A stretch of DNA of 64,000 nucleotides from Acidobacteriota bacterium (GCA_040754075.1 JBFMDH010000027.1:42649-106648); one strand, 5' to 3'. Positions 10,101-18,194 are shown, counted from the stretch's first letter. The notes: generated by a model from the letters alone, not told the origin. A program made the numbers and translations.

Positions 10101-13100
10101 ACGGGCTTTGACGGTTTTATAGGTGATGACATTTCTGCCCATCGCCTGCCATTTATCGAGATTGCCGTCCCAGACCTCTTCATAATCGTCATAAGAGGTA
10201 TCGGGGAAAACCAAATCCCAATCGGCATCGGCATGAACCGCATCCATGAATTTATCGGTAATCCCGACCGAGATATTGGCATTGTTGATTTTGCCCATGT
10301 CGCGTTTGGCATTGATGAATTCAAACACATCCGGGTGCCAGCAATTCAAAATCAACATCAACGCGCCCCTGCGACTATTATGCGTAACCATGCCGTTGGC
10401 AAGATAGGTGTGGTTGTCATCAACTTCGATGTCAAGCGTAAGCTGCCGCCCGGCTTTTTGCACTGCCTTAACATAGACAAACCAAGTGTCGTTTATCGGC
10501 GGCGCATTTTCGGCAAACGCTTGGTGCCTATGATAAAGATTGGCATAAGCCGACAGCGTCAGATTGCGGTCGCCGCGCGTGTAGCGCTGAAGTTTTCGTC
10601 TGAGCGCCTGGTCGGTCGCCTTAATCCGCTTGCCGGCTGCCTGATGGTCAATTTGCGGCAACGCCTTTGCTGCGAGCACCGGCTCAAGCCAATAATTTGC
10701 CTCGGGCAGTTTATAGCTGGTCTCTCTATTGGTGTCTGGAGCGAAGCTTAAACAGGTGGCAAAACGTGAACGCGCATCACAACCGATATTCGCCTGCCAA
10801 CTTTCCAATCCTTTGAACGAATTGATTCTCAATCGCCACAGCGGTTTGTCGCCGTAATGATTTGCGCCCATTGGCTGAGGCTCAATTTTTACCGGGCATC
10901 CTAAACCGATTAACAGCGTCGCTACCTCATCAATCAAGCGTTTGGAGGTTGAGGTCAACATCGGATAGTGATGCGAGACGCTGCCATCAGCTTCAAATAG
11001 ACCGCGTAAATAGGCGCTGACGACTGATGGCGGACTTTGACGGATGAGGCGCGGTACGCTGACTTCTGCGCTTTTGGCTTTATTGAATCCGTTGCTGGTC
11101 AAAAATTCTTTGACGGCGCGATTGCTGATGACATAAATCAACGACGCATCATTTTCTTTCTGTTGAACGCGAACTTGCGCGCCCTTGAATAGCCGCTCGA
11201 TGAGCATAGGCATTTCATCAATCAAATAGCTGTCGTGCGATACGGCGACGCCTAAACGCCAATCTCCTTTACGTTGCGTCATAAAGCCGTCGCCCGCGAA
11301 ATAACCTAAAAAGAAGGCGAGTTCTTCATCCAGCGTTTCCGGGAATTCAACCGGGTCTTGATTGTGATGGTGATATTCGGGTTTGCGTAATCTTTGCAGG
11401 GTTCCCTGATGTTGTCCGAGTGTAACCATCATCGCATCGCCGGGTTTGAGTTCATCAACCCGCCGCCACACAGCGCCACTATCGGTCATTACTTTGACTT
11501 TATGATTTGGCGTTCCGGTAAGTGAAAGCCCGGCGTCCGTTTTGATGGTTAAAACATCCGCTATGCCATTATTGAATGCCTGACGTGATAGACGTTCACC
11601 TTCGTCGGTCATCATAATGAGGTCGTGTTCACGCCAACCTTGCTCTTGATGGGTGACAATTTCATCAAGCCGCAACAACCCTTTTTCAGTAAAGACCAAC
11701 GACTCCGGCGTGAGACAACCCCCCTGTTCGATCAGTCCGGTAACGAATGAATAGAGTCCGCCCCACGAAACCGAACCCGACGAACGACCGTTGACGCCTT
11801 TCACATAAGAATGGCGCGGGCGCAAACTGCTGACATTGATGCCGACGCCGCCGCCACGCGACATGATTTCCATCATCTGCGAGAGCGTTTCAACGATGCC
11901 GCGCCGCGAATCCCTCGGGGACGGCACCACATAACAATTGCTTACGACTATCCCTGCCGAAACAAACGAATGGTCTTCCTCGACCTCCAGATCAAGAACC
12001 GCTCCTGAATAATCTTCGACGGCAATTTCCGCGATTCGCGCCCAACGAAGCCCATCGTGTTCAAAATAATATTTCAAATCTATTTCGGCTGTCGGCGCTT
12101 GCTTACCGAAAAAGTCTTTGAACAAATCGGCGCATTCATTGGCGGTTGCCTGTAGTCTGTATGCCGGTCGTTTGCCCAATCGGTGAGTGTTCTCTTTAAT
12201 CGAAAAGAAATAACCCAAACGCATCAACAATTGATGTACCTGCGTCGCTAATGTGCGATTGGAAAGCAAAATGCCAAGCTTGTTATCTGAGGTGTATCCA
12301 TCCGCCGTAAACAACCCTTTCAACAATTCGAGGGTCAACTCATCAGGCATTCGCAGCAGATGACTGGGTATGCGTTTACCATAGCTGTAACTTCCCAGAA
12401 AGGCTTTGAAAAATTGCCCTAAAGGCATTGAGTTTGCCCACAGGTCGAGCCAGCGTTCGGTACTGCTCATCTTGATGGCAGTTGGTACGCCGAATTTGTC
12501 TTCAATGATGCGAGCAAGGCGTTCGGCATCCTCTCGCTCATCAAGCCCGAAAACGATTTTAATACCCGAAGGAATGTCGGTCTTGGTGCGATGCGTCACG
12601 CAACCATCGCCCAACCAACGTCCAAATAAGAAGCATAAGTCGCGGTCAACAATCAATCGGTTATTGAGCGCATATTTAGTTCCGCCTTCTTCCAGATAAC
12701 CGTGATAATCACTGCGCGCTTGTGGCTTAAACAGTTTGCCGTCACTGACCTGATAGCCTGAAATATATTCCGAGATGATGATTGCTTGAACCGGCGCTTG
12801 CTCGGCGTCATAAGCCGCAGCAATAAAATCATTGGGCTTTAATTCTTTGGCAGGAATCCACTCGGCTGGTTGTTGAAGCTTTAATCCATCACGGCTTCTG
12901 TGGGTGTTTACCCATTCGGATTTGATGGCAAGTATTTTATGTTCGCCGGTGACGCGAAGGTCATCATAGCCGAGTTTCTTTGCCTTAATGATATACATTG
13001 GCTCTGCGGTTTCGCGCTCAAATTTATGCAGAACTTTTCGCAGACGATTGCGATGCGTGACCACATAATCGCCGACATTTACCTCGGCAATCGGTTGGTA

Positions 13101-13667
13101 TCCGTTGGCTGTCAATATCTCTTGCTCAGGCGGCATACAATTATAAAATGTGAGCTGTTGGTCGGTGCCGGCGGCGGTCAGGATGCGACCGGCGGGAACG
13201 AATTTCCAACCGTTCAACAGCCAGCGGAAGCGTTCATACCAGGCATCGGCTTGCGCGCCTTCGATGGCGGCAATGCCGCGGGCGACGCGCTCCATCATCT
13301 GTTCGGGAGCGGTCTCTATCGGCTTTGAGATATGTTCGGTCAAACGCTCGACGATGGTGCCATCCTTTAATTCGACATGGACTTTGCCGACGCCGCCGCT
13401 TGCCAGCGGGTCATATTCGACAATGGTGCCGATTTCCCGCTGCCCGGTTTTGTCATCGACGCAAACAATCACTAAATCGCCAATCGCCAGGGTGCGTTTT
13501 TTGGCGTCTTTGACCGCATAACGATCAAGAAAAATCTTTTGCCCGAGTTCGTTGAGGATATTGATGCCCACGCTTTCGCTCGAATGCGCGGTCTCAGCAT
13601 CCGGCGCGAATCCCTCTTCCACTTTGCCATTGGTTTTTTGAATTTCGCCGATAGTTCCGGTAGCCAT
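7176..13667 (-). CDS. nrdJ: adenosylcobalamin-dependent class II ribonucleotide reductase with three inteins
   Basis: Precursor of 2163 aa. After removal of three inteins (401, 447 and 426 aa) an 889-aa class II reductase remains, a normal size for the long NrdJ type. It reduces ribonucleotides to deoxyribonucleotides using adenosylcobalamin. The NPCGE motif (thiyl Cys1233, Glu1235) and GVCNLG (Cys1244) are present. Cys578, the first residue after intein 1, matches the redox partner of Cys1244 in known NrdJ enzymes. The APNG-TIGTMVGTSTG phosphate-binding loop is split by intein 3. The C-terminus is a zinc ribbon (CPSCGDS...CHTCYACGYSEC, about 2138-2163). An AAAGGAGAG ribosome-binding site precedes the ATG by 11 nt. 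NrdR-like boxes and a DnaA box lie about 430-480 bp upstream. Confidence 0.96.
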   Translation of the reverse strand: MATGTIGEIQKTNGKVEEGFAPDAETAHSSESVGINILNELGQKIFLDRYAVKDAKKRTLAIGDLVIVCVDDKTGQREIGTIVEYDPLASGGVGKVHVELKDGTIVERLTEHISKPIETAPEQMMERVARGIAAIEGAQADAWYERFRWLLNGWKFVPAGRILTAAGTDQQLTFYNCMPPEQEILTANGYQPIAEVNVGDYVVTHRNRLRKVLHKFERETAEPMYIIKAKKLGYDDLRVTGEHKILAIKSEWVNTHRSRDGLKLQQPAEWIPAKELKPNDFIAAAYDAEQAPVQAIIISEYISGYQVSDGKLFKPQARSDYHGYLEEGGTKYALNNRLIVDRDLCFLFGRWLGDGCVTHRTKTDIPSGIKIVFGLDEREDAERLARIIEDKFGVPTAIKMSSTERWLDLWANSMPLGQFFKAFLGSYSYGKRIPSHLLRMPDELTLELLKGLFTADGYTSDNKLGILLSNRTLATQVHQLLMRLGYFFSIKENTHRLGKRPAYRLQATANECADLFKDFFGKQAPTAEIDLKYYFEHDGLRWARIAEIAVEDYSGAVLDLEVEEDHSFVSAGIVVSNCYVVPSPRDSRRGIVETLSQMMEIMSRGGGVGINVSSLRPRHSYVKGVNGRSSGSVSWGGLYSFVTGLIEQGGCLTPESLVFTEKGLLRLDEIVTHQEQGWREHDLIMMTDEGERLSRQAFNNGIADVLTIKTDAGLSLTGTPNHKVKVMTDSGAVWRRVDELKPGDAMMVTLGQHQGTLQRLRKPEYHHHNQDPVEFPETLDEELAFFLGYFAGDGFMTQRKGDWRLGVAVSHDSYLIDEMPMLIERLFKGAQVRVQQKENDASLIYVISNRAVKEFLTSNGFNKAKSAEVSVPRLIRQSPPSVVSAYLRGLFEADGSVSHHYPMLTSTSKRLIDEVATLLIGLGCPVKIEPQPMGANHYGDKPLWRLRINSFKGLESWQANIGCDARSRFATCLSFAPDTNRETSYKLPEANYWLEPVLAAKALPQIDHQAAGKRIKATDQALRRKLQRYTRGDRNLTLSAYANLYHRHQAFAENAPPINDTWFVYVKAVQKAGRQLTLDIEVDDNHTYLANGMVTHNSRRGALMLILNCWHPDVFEFINAKRDMGKINNANISVGITDKFMDAVHADADWDLVFPDTSYDDYEEVWDGNLDKWQAMGRNVITYKTVKAREIWDTIIQSAWASAEPGVFFIERANKDSNSWYYDSGYLGCTNPCGEQPLPGFGVCNLGAINLSKFVQDGEVQWDDLGKAVRYAVRFLDNVIDATPYFFDENYKQQNAERRVGLNTMGLAEMLIRLGIRYGSDESTEFIERLYRFIASNSYKASADIAAEKGAFPMFDAEKFLQSGYMQRMPEDIRQMVREKGMRNVTLLTQAPNGCVTPDTLVFADGGLRPIATLGDADGEQWQDIALTTHSDTGAKAVNKFYVNGYQEVVEIATARGFNLAATLQHRVRVIDCEGNYEWKQMGEVQPGDVLVMARGGLGRAEVPTLAAVSTRKRRSTLRLPEMLTAELAELLGFYIGDGYLKERRGLGIAVDARDTDVVGRLQELIGRTFNLDAKVEDTERNCLLVWAASYFIPRWLRANGLAKANALDAHIPEAVLAGGAATVSAFLRGLFESDGSISNGVISFVSASERLAREVQIALLGLGIVSTRRSLEPEAGRYGASLRHEVRVLNSSEVLRFRDSVGFVSQRKQALLDACEDRGSRADSIPAALLKKLYDESAGLPTTIRQEIASAIKSGMTQEKWRSLASANPALGNLPSAYLLAGSLFFDVAANIQLSESFTFDLSVPDTNTYVANGIVAHNTIGTMVGTSTGIEPFYFWSYFRKSRLGSHEERVKVLEEWQTAHPNEALPDYFVTAMDLAPEEHVKVQAAIQRWVDSSISKTCNLPNNYTVDQTREIYELLYKLGCKGGTIYRDGSRDVQVLNLKKEEEKAKSAEVAESPATPATVETQPEIKMVTQIDHAAKPKIRPRPYKRRGCTVSKATPSGTAHITMNDDDESQPFEVFLEIGKAGSDIKAMAEALGRLMSLVLRIESPVSPDERVREIVKQITGIGGARSYGFGKRRVLSLPDAVGQALAENYLGVATGTEEAGQGSVMGVESLLDDPTEKIEQAMAGANGDLCPSCGDSTFVRSEGCHTCYACGYSEC
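8208..9485 (-). mobile_element. NrdJ intein 3 (LAGLIDADG type)
   Basis: Residues 1395-1820 (426 aa). It starts CVTPDTLVFADGG and ends IVAHN with +1 Thr in TIGTMVG. Block B is LAATLQHRVRV. The endonuclease motifs are LLGFYIGDGYL and FLRGLFESDGS, both with Asp. It interrupts the phosphate-binding loop of the reductase, a site known to host inteins in other RNRs. Confidence 0.94.
10377..11717 (-). mobile_element. NrdJ intein 2 (LAGLIDADG type)
   Basis: Residues 651-1097 (447 aa). It starts CLTPESLVFTEKG and ends MVTHN, with +1 Ser in SRRGALM. Block B is LTGTPNHKVKV. The endonuclease motifs are FFLGYFAGDGF and YLRGLFEADGS, both with Asp. The insertion is in the EQGG/SRRGA conserved site of the reductase. 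Confidence 0.94.
11937..13139 (-). mobile_element. NrdJ intein 1 (LAGLIDADG type)
   Basis: Residues 177-577 (401 aa) of the precursor. It begins with Cys177 (CMPPEQEILTANGYQP, block A) and ends VVSN. The block-B histidine is in VTGEHKI. Endonuclease motifs LFGRWLGDGCV and LLKGLFTADGY both keep their catalytic Asp. The +1 residue is Cys578, the predicted redox-active cysteine of the reductase. The residue before the terminal Asn is Ser rather than the usual His. Confidence 0.93.
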
Positions 13668-13880
13668 GTCTTGAAGCTCTCCTTTAATTGTTCTCTGATG
13701 GGGCAGGCAAAGACTAGATTATATTGCTAAAGAGAAGCGAATGCCATCTCCCGAACTAGCCCACAGTTTTGGGGTCGTACTGAACTTTGACCTGCTATGT
13801 TGAGTTGTATTTTAAGCTCGCCCTGGCAATCCTGCACTGGGGCCGGGAAGCTTTCATGTAGGAAGGGAGTGGTTTCCTGT

Positions 13881-13918
13881 AAAACAAAAAACCGCTTCGT
13901 TAACCCAGGTTGAACGAA
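13881..13918 (-). terminator. terminator-like hairpin in the nrdJ leader
   Basis: On the minus strand TTCGTT (13913-13918) pairs with AACGAA (13896-13901), with a short inner AAC/GTT stem, and is followed by GCGG and a T-rich run (13881-13893). A second TTCGTT copy about 25 nt upstream could pair with the same AACGAA. This would allow two mutually exclusive folds, as in an attenuator. It lies inside the predicted 420-nt leader. Confidence 0.35.
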
Positions 13919-14093
13919 ACCTCAACACTGTTCTAACGAACCGATTTTACAACGCCTTTGCGAACCCCTTGATCCATCCACAGATTGCTTGTTTGTCTGC
14001 TTGCTTCCCCACAAGCCACAGACAAAAAAAGATCAAAAGCACCCATCGTTTTATTAAATTTTTTATTGGATGAATACCCTTTGACGGGGTCGG

Positions 14094-14122
14094 AGTTTAC
14101 TCCATACCTAGTCCCATGTCAA
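14094..14122 (-). promoter_or_regulatory. sigma70-type promoter of nrdJ
   Basis: Minus-strand TTGACA (14117-14122), a 17-bp spacer and TAAACT (14094-14099). The transcript would start near 14087 and carry a leader of about 420 nt. The gap 13668-14307 (640 bp) has no gene. Confidence 0.55.
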
Positions 14123-14145
14123 TCACAAAATACAACATATTGTGG
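14099..14145 (-). promoter_or_regulatory. pair of NrdR-box-like sites
   Basis: Site 1 (14130-14145; minus strand CCACAATATGTTGTAT) matches 13 of 16 positions of the NrdR consensus ACACWATATATWGTGT. Site 2 (14099-14114) matches about 10 of 16. Their centres are 31 bp apart, the spacing typical of tandem NrdR boxes. Site 2 lies in the -35/-10 spacer and site 1 lies just upstream of -35, a layout suited to repression. Confidence 0.5.
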
Positions 14146-14154
14146 TTATCCACA
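14146..14154 (+). promoter_or_regulatory. DnaA box
   Basis: TTATCCACA, a perfect match to the bacterial DnaA box, directly beside NrdR-like site 1. Weaker matches occur near 14005 (TTCCCCACA) and 13974 (CCATCCACA). An A+T-rich tract lies at 14187-14250. In E. coli DnaA regulates the nrdAB promoter, so a regulatory role is plausible. Confidence 0.5.
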
Positions 14155-14307
14155 GCCCAGACCCAAGCCAAATGATGCGTGAAAAAGGCTTTTAAAAATT
14201 AAAAAAATATTTTCAACAGGCACAATCAATTTCAGGAAAAATTTACAAGGTCAGGGAAGGCGTTGAGCCAAAATTTGTCGTGAAAATTTTTGAATCCAAT
14301 TCAGTTT

Positions 14308-15378
14308 TTAGGTTTGATTGGCGCGATTTTTTATCAGGGCATGAAGCTCGGCAGGTGTATGAATTCCAGCCTGCAAGCCTTCCGTAAACATGCGGTTGAC
14401 GATTTCCAGTAGCGCCGAATTGTACGGCGTCGGCAGGTTCAATCGTTTACCCAGTTTGATGATTTCGCCATTGAGGTAGTCGGCTTCGTGGGTTTTGCGA
14501 CCGAGCATCAGGTCTTGATGCATCGAGGCATAGGTGCGCAAAGGTTCGGGCAACTGCAACGCCTCGTCGAGCGGTTGCCGGGTCTGGCGGATGCGCTCAG
14601 TCCACTTGCTGATACGAATCGGCGAGGGTTCAGCTTCGGGCGGTTCAGCGGCAATCCCCGCGGCGGCTAATGTGCGCATGCCTTCTTCTCGCACAGCAAT
14701 CGTCAACTCGCGCATCTCCGGGTCGGCTGCGCCAAGTTCGACCCAGTAACCGGTGATGGCGTGCGTCGCGTTATTCAAATTGGCAATCAACTTGCCCCAC
14801 TTCATCGCCATCACATAAGGTGAAGCGAGCGCCTCGAATCCAGATTGCGCTAAATCTTCACAGATTGCCTGCAAAAGTTTATCAACGCGGTCAGGATAAA
14901 GCCCGATGGCAATCGAACGCCCGCGCGGCATGGTAATCAGTTGCGGGTCGAGTTGCACGGCGGAAAACAACACCAGCGCCGCGTAAACATTTTCAAAATG
15001 CTCGGCGGCAACAGCTTCGTTACTCACGCCGTTTTGCAAACAGACAACCGGAATGCGTTTATCGCACGCGGCAGCGAGTTCTTCGATTGCCTCGCGCATC
15101 ACCTGTGATTTGACGGTGACCACGACGACATCGCCCGGCTGATAGCGCAACTGATTGGCAGCGGTCACAGCCTCTGCCTGACAAAAAACTTCCCGGTCTT
15201 CCTGTTTGATGGTGACGCCGCGTTTTAAGGCATCGGCAAAAATCGGGCGCGCAATGAACGCGACGCGCTTGCCAAGGTTCAGCAACAGTGCGCCAACGGC
15301 TATGCCAATCGCGCCCGCTCCAAAAATGATGTAACGTTCAGGCTTTCCCTCGCTCATAGAATTTCGATAATATCGCAT
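14308..15378 (-). CDS. 2-dehydropantoate 2-reductase family protein
   Basis: NADPH-dependent ketopantoate reductase family (PanE/ApbA), the pantothenate-pathway enzyme making pantoate. It has the N-terminal dinucleotide-binding motif IIFGAGAIGIAVGALL and the VVVVTVKSQ and PVVCLQNGVSNE segments of this family, followed by the helical C-terminal domain. Two ATG codons compete: 15378, or 15357 (MSEGKPERYIIFGAGAIG). Neither has a clear ribosome-binding site and the shorter form fits the family better. It is divergent from the esterase gene at 15454. Confidence 0.87.
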   Translation of the reverse strand: MRYYRNSMSEGKPERYIIFGAGAIGIAVGALLLNLGKRVAFIARPIFADALKRGVTIKQEDREVFCQAEAVTAANQLRYQPGDVVVVTVKSQVMREAIEELAAACDKRIPVVCLQNGVSNEAVAAEHFENVYAALVLFSAVQLDPQLITMPRGRSIAIGLYPDRVDKLLQAICEDLAQSGFEALASPYVMAMKWGKLIANLNNATHAITGYWVELGAADPEMRELTIAVREEGMRTLAAAGIAAEPPEAEPSPIRISKWTERIRQTRQPLDEALQLPEPLRTYASMHQDLMLGRKTHEADYLNGEIIKLGKRLNLPTPYNSALLEIVNRMFTEGLQAGIHTPAELHALIKNRANQT

Positions 15379-15453
15379 CTACGCGATGCAAAAACAAATC
15401 GCCAGGAAAAAGTTCAAGCCAAATTTCAACTCGAAGGTTTATCAATTGAAGCC

Positions 15454-16143
15454 ATGATTATCGAACAATCCGTAGAACAAACCATCAAAATGCATTATGA
15501 CCTCTATGTCCCTGAGCGCGAAGATGCGACGCAACCCTTGCCGTTGCTGATTGCTTTGCACGGGTACGAAGGCAATAAAGAGTCGATGATGAATCTCGCG
15601 CAAAAAATCAACGCCGAAGATTGCATCATTGCTTCTTTGCAAGCGCCGAATGGCTTTTTTATTCGTGAAGGCAGTGAAGGGGGAATGCCGCGCATCGGTT
15701 TCGGCTGGATGATGACCTACAAATCGCCCGAAACTATTTCCCTCCATCATCGCACAGTGACCGCGATGATTGAAAAGATTGCTGAGGAATATCCGATTAA
15801 TCGCCAGCAGATTTTTTTGCTGGCGTTTTCCCAATCCTGTTCGCTCAATTATCGTTTTGCCTTCACGCATCCCAACCAGATTCGCGGTGTCGTCGCGGTT
15901 TGTGGTGGCATCCCCGGCGATTGGCAGGAAGACAAATATCAAAAGAGCGATACAGACATATTGATTATTGCCGGTGAAAGCGATGAATTTTATCCGATTG
16001 AACGTGTGCGAACTTTTCAACCGGCAATGCAGATGCGAGCTGGTCGGGTCGATTTCCAAAGCTTTCCCGTCGGTCATATTTTCATGCGCGAAGCCCTGCC
16101 GGTGATTAACCACTGGCTGCTTGAGCGAATCAACCAACGATAG
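15454..16143 (+). CDS. alpha/beta hydrolase (phospholipase/carboxylesterase type)
   Basis: Cytoplasmic serine hydrolase of 229 aa, without a signal peptide. The fold elements are LLIALHGYEGNKES (oxyanion strand), the nucleophile elbow LAFSQSCSLNYR (Ser, with Ala in place of the first Gly), the acid in IIAGESDEFYP and His in FPVGHIF. It resembles the dienelactone-hydrolase/YpfH group of small esterases. The substrate is unknown. It ends next to a GA/CT-rich inverted repeat. Confidence 0.82.
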   Translation: MIIEQSVEQTIKMHYDLYVPEREDATQPLPLLIALHGYEGNKESMMNLAQKINAEDCIIASLQAPNGFFIREGSEGGMPRIGFGWMMTYKSPETISLHHRTVTAMIEKIAEEYPINRQQIFLLAFSQSCSLNYRFAFTHPNQIRGVVAVCGGIPGDWQEDKYQKSDTDILIIAGESDEFYPIERVRTFQPAMQMRAGRVDFQSFPVGHIFMREALPVINHWLLERINQR

Positions 16144-16158
16144 CAGGAATTCACCACA

Positions 16159-16319
16159 GGGAAGAAGAAGGGGAGAAGGGGGGAAAGGGAGAAAGGGAGA
16201 TAAAATTCTTCACGGCTTTTCTGATATTGATTGAGCAGAAGGTTTGTTTTTTTTGAGCAAAGGGATTAACCGTCTCCCCCTCTCCCCGTCTCCCCTTCTC
16301 CCTTTCTCCCCTTCTTCTT
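16159..16319. repeat. inverted purine/pyrimidine arrays (octamer-like)
   Basis: A 42-bp purine run (16159-16200) faces a pyrimidine-rich run (16273-16319). Read on the minus strand, the right arm is built of GGGGAGAN octamers. The arms share AAGAAGAAGGGGAGAA exactly. Between them are about 70 bp of unique sequence. The polypurine tract could also form unusual DNA structure. Confidence 0.7.
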
Positions 16320-16334
16320 ACAGTGTCTCGGTGG

Positions 16335-18092
16335 TTAAAAATTTTCTTTGAGTTGGTAAACCACGAACGGGCGTCCGGGTTCGACGCCGATTTCGGTGTC
16401 GCGCTCATAGTGGGTTTTGATGAAATCGGTGATTTCCCGAAAAGGCAAACGCAAAAAAGTATCCGACAAATCTAAAATAATTCGCGGGCGATGGCGTTTG
16501 AGGTCTTCGATGAACTGCGCGTGAGCCGGTGAATAGAAATTTTGATTGGTCTCAGCAACATCAAGGTTTGAATCGGTGAAATTGCCTGTGAGGTAGTAGG
16601 GTTGCAGATAACGCGAAGCCGGACGACACCCCGAACGCCAGTAAACATCCAGCGCGTAATCCCAGATGTAAAGCCGGTCGCCTGCATTCAAGCGTTCGCG
16701 CAGGCGCTTGGCGACAATTGCAGTTTCGCGCTCGCGCACCGTCATCCCCCAAGCTTCGCTGAGACGCGTGCGCGTGCCGGTCAAGGTTTCATAAGCGAGA
16801 ATCGCCGTGCGATTATGCATTCGTACCAATCCGATAATGAAAAAAAACAGCAGTAACCCAGTCGCCAGCAAAGCGCGACGTTTGCGCCCGGGATTCTTTA
16901 CCTGTTCAATCAACCACTCGCCACTACCAGCGGCGAGAATCGCCAGCGCCGGAAGCATTTGAATGAAGTAATGTCCGAAAAATCGCCCGCCAGTAAACGC
17001 GCCCGACCACGAAGCCAATGCCCACAGCCCGATTACCCCTTCAGGGTTGACGGCAAAAGATGGTTGAAATGATTTGCGGTTGTCTTTGCGCTTTATCACT
17101 CGCCGGATGGTACACGCTGCCAATGCCCACAGGGTTAAATTGAAAAAGATATAACCAAGGGTTCGCCCGACCATAAATTTCAACCACAAATCGCCTGGCA
17201 GTGAAGAGATGTAAAAGGTATTGACGACAAACACATTGCGCCAGAAATCGCCAAGCGACTCCGCCTGATAAAGCCATAAAAGGACGCAGGCAAAAACCAC
17301 CACGACCCCGAGCGCAATCATTGCGAGGCGTTTACTTGATAGAAGAATTGCCTGAATGAGTGGTCGGGTTTTTCGCATCGCATAAATCAACCACAACTCG
17401 GTCAGGGTGAAACACAGCAAATTAAAAACGCCAATTTGTTTGAAAGCAATGGCAACCCCGGTCAAAAGTCCCGCGAAAAATAAATCAAGCGTGATGCGAC
17501 GGTTTTCCGAATTTTGAGCGCGCAGAAAAAAATAAAATGAAGCCGAATAGGGAAGCGCCATCAATAGTTCGGTATTTGCCGCCATCATATCCTGCGTGAA
17601 ATAGTTGGTGCTGAAATAGACGAAAACCAATGCTGACAAGAGGGCTGCACGCACCCCATAAATTTTTTTCGCGATTAAAAAAACAACGATTGCAGTAAAA
17701 AAATTCCAGACCGTAGCCGCCAGGTGAATCGCGTCCATTGACCGCCCAAAAAATTTAAACACCGCTGCATAAAAAAAGGTCGTCGCCGGCGGTTTGTCGG
17801 TCACAATGTCTACATAAAGCCGCGCCCCATCTAACCACTCGGTTGCCGTCAACGCGCGCACCGCTTCATCACCGTTGACGAAATCGAAACGCAGATAAAA
17901 AACTCTGAGCAAGAGATTTAAAATGAATAGACCCGCGAAGGCATAGAAAATGGTTTTCGTTGTGGGTATGGAGGCATCGGTTTTTTGATTTTCAGGCATC
18001 GTTTTGGTCGTCGTCATTTTGTTTTGCATAGTAGCATCGCCAATGTTTGATTGCACAGTATCCGCTAATTCGCCTGATGATTTTTTATTCAC
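16335..18092 (-). CDS. GT39/ArnT-like membrane glycosyltransferase
   Basis: Polytopic inner-membrane protein (585 aa) with about 10-12 hydrophobic segments. It has the conserved acidic loop VNGDEAVRALTATEWLDG and the DKPPATTFFYA motif of dolichyl- or polyprenyl-phosphate-sugar-dependent glycosyltransferases (PMT_2/ArnT group). It likely moves a sugar from a lipid-linked donor to an envelope acceptor. The open frame starts with GTG at 18092; ATG codons at 18029 or shortly after are equally possible because the first 45 residues are polar and low in conservation signals. Confidence 0.82.
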   Translation of the reverse strand: MNKKSSGELADTVQSNIGDATMQNKMTTTKTMPENQKTDASIPTTKTIFYAFAGLFILNLLLRVFYLRFDFVNGDEAVRALTATEWLDGARLYVDIVTDKPPATTFFYAAVFKFFGRSMDAIHLAATVWNFFTAIVVFLIAKKIYGVRAALLSALVFVYFSTNYFTQDMMAANTELLMALPYSASFYFFLRAQNSENRRITLDLFFAGLLTGVAIAFKQIGVFNLLCFTLTELWLIYAMRKTRPLIQAILLSSKRLAMIALGVVVVFACVLLWLYQAESLGDFWRNVFVVNTFYISSLPGDLWLKFMVGRTLGYIFFNLTLWALAACTIRRVIKRKDNRKSFQPSFAVNPEGVIGLWALASWSGAFTGGRFFGHYFIQMLPALAILAAGSGEWLIEQVKNPGRKRRALLATGLLLFFFIIGLVRMHNRTAILAYETLTGTRTRLSEAWGMTVRERETAIVAKRLRERLNAGDRLYIWDYALDVYWRSGCRPASRYLQPYYLTGNFTDSNLDVAETNQNFYSPAHAQFIEDLKRHRPRIILDLSDTFLRLPFREITDFIKTHYERDTEIGVEPGRPFVVYQLKENF

Positions 18093-18194
18093 TTGAGGTT
18101 GGCATTAGCGGTTTCTGACGCCATTTGCGCGGCGCAGTTCCCGCCATAAACGTAGAAGGCAGCCGGTGAAGGAGTAAAGTTATCTTGGGATCGG

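Noticed and set aside
10077..10751. 224-codon open frame on the plus strand opposite nrdJ
   Set aside because: Antisense shadow of intein 2 and the reductase; no family features and no ribosome-binding site.
13668..14087. Cobalamin riboswitch before nrdJ
   Set aside because: No B12-box-like sequence or matching helices found by eye in the leader.
15442..16137. 231-codon minus-strand frame
   Set aside because: Antisense to the esterase gene, which has a complete catalytic triad.
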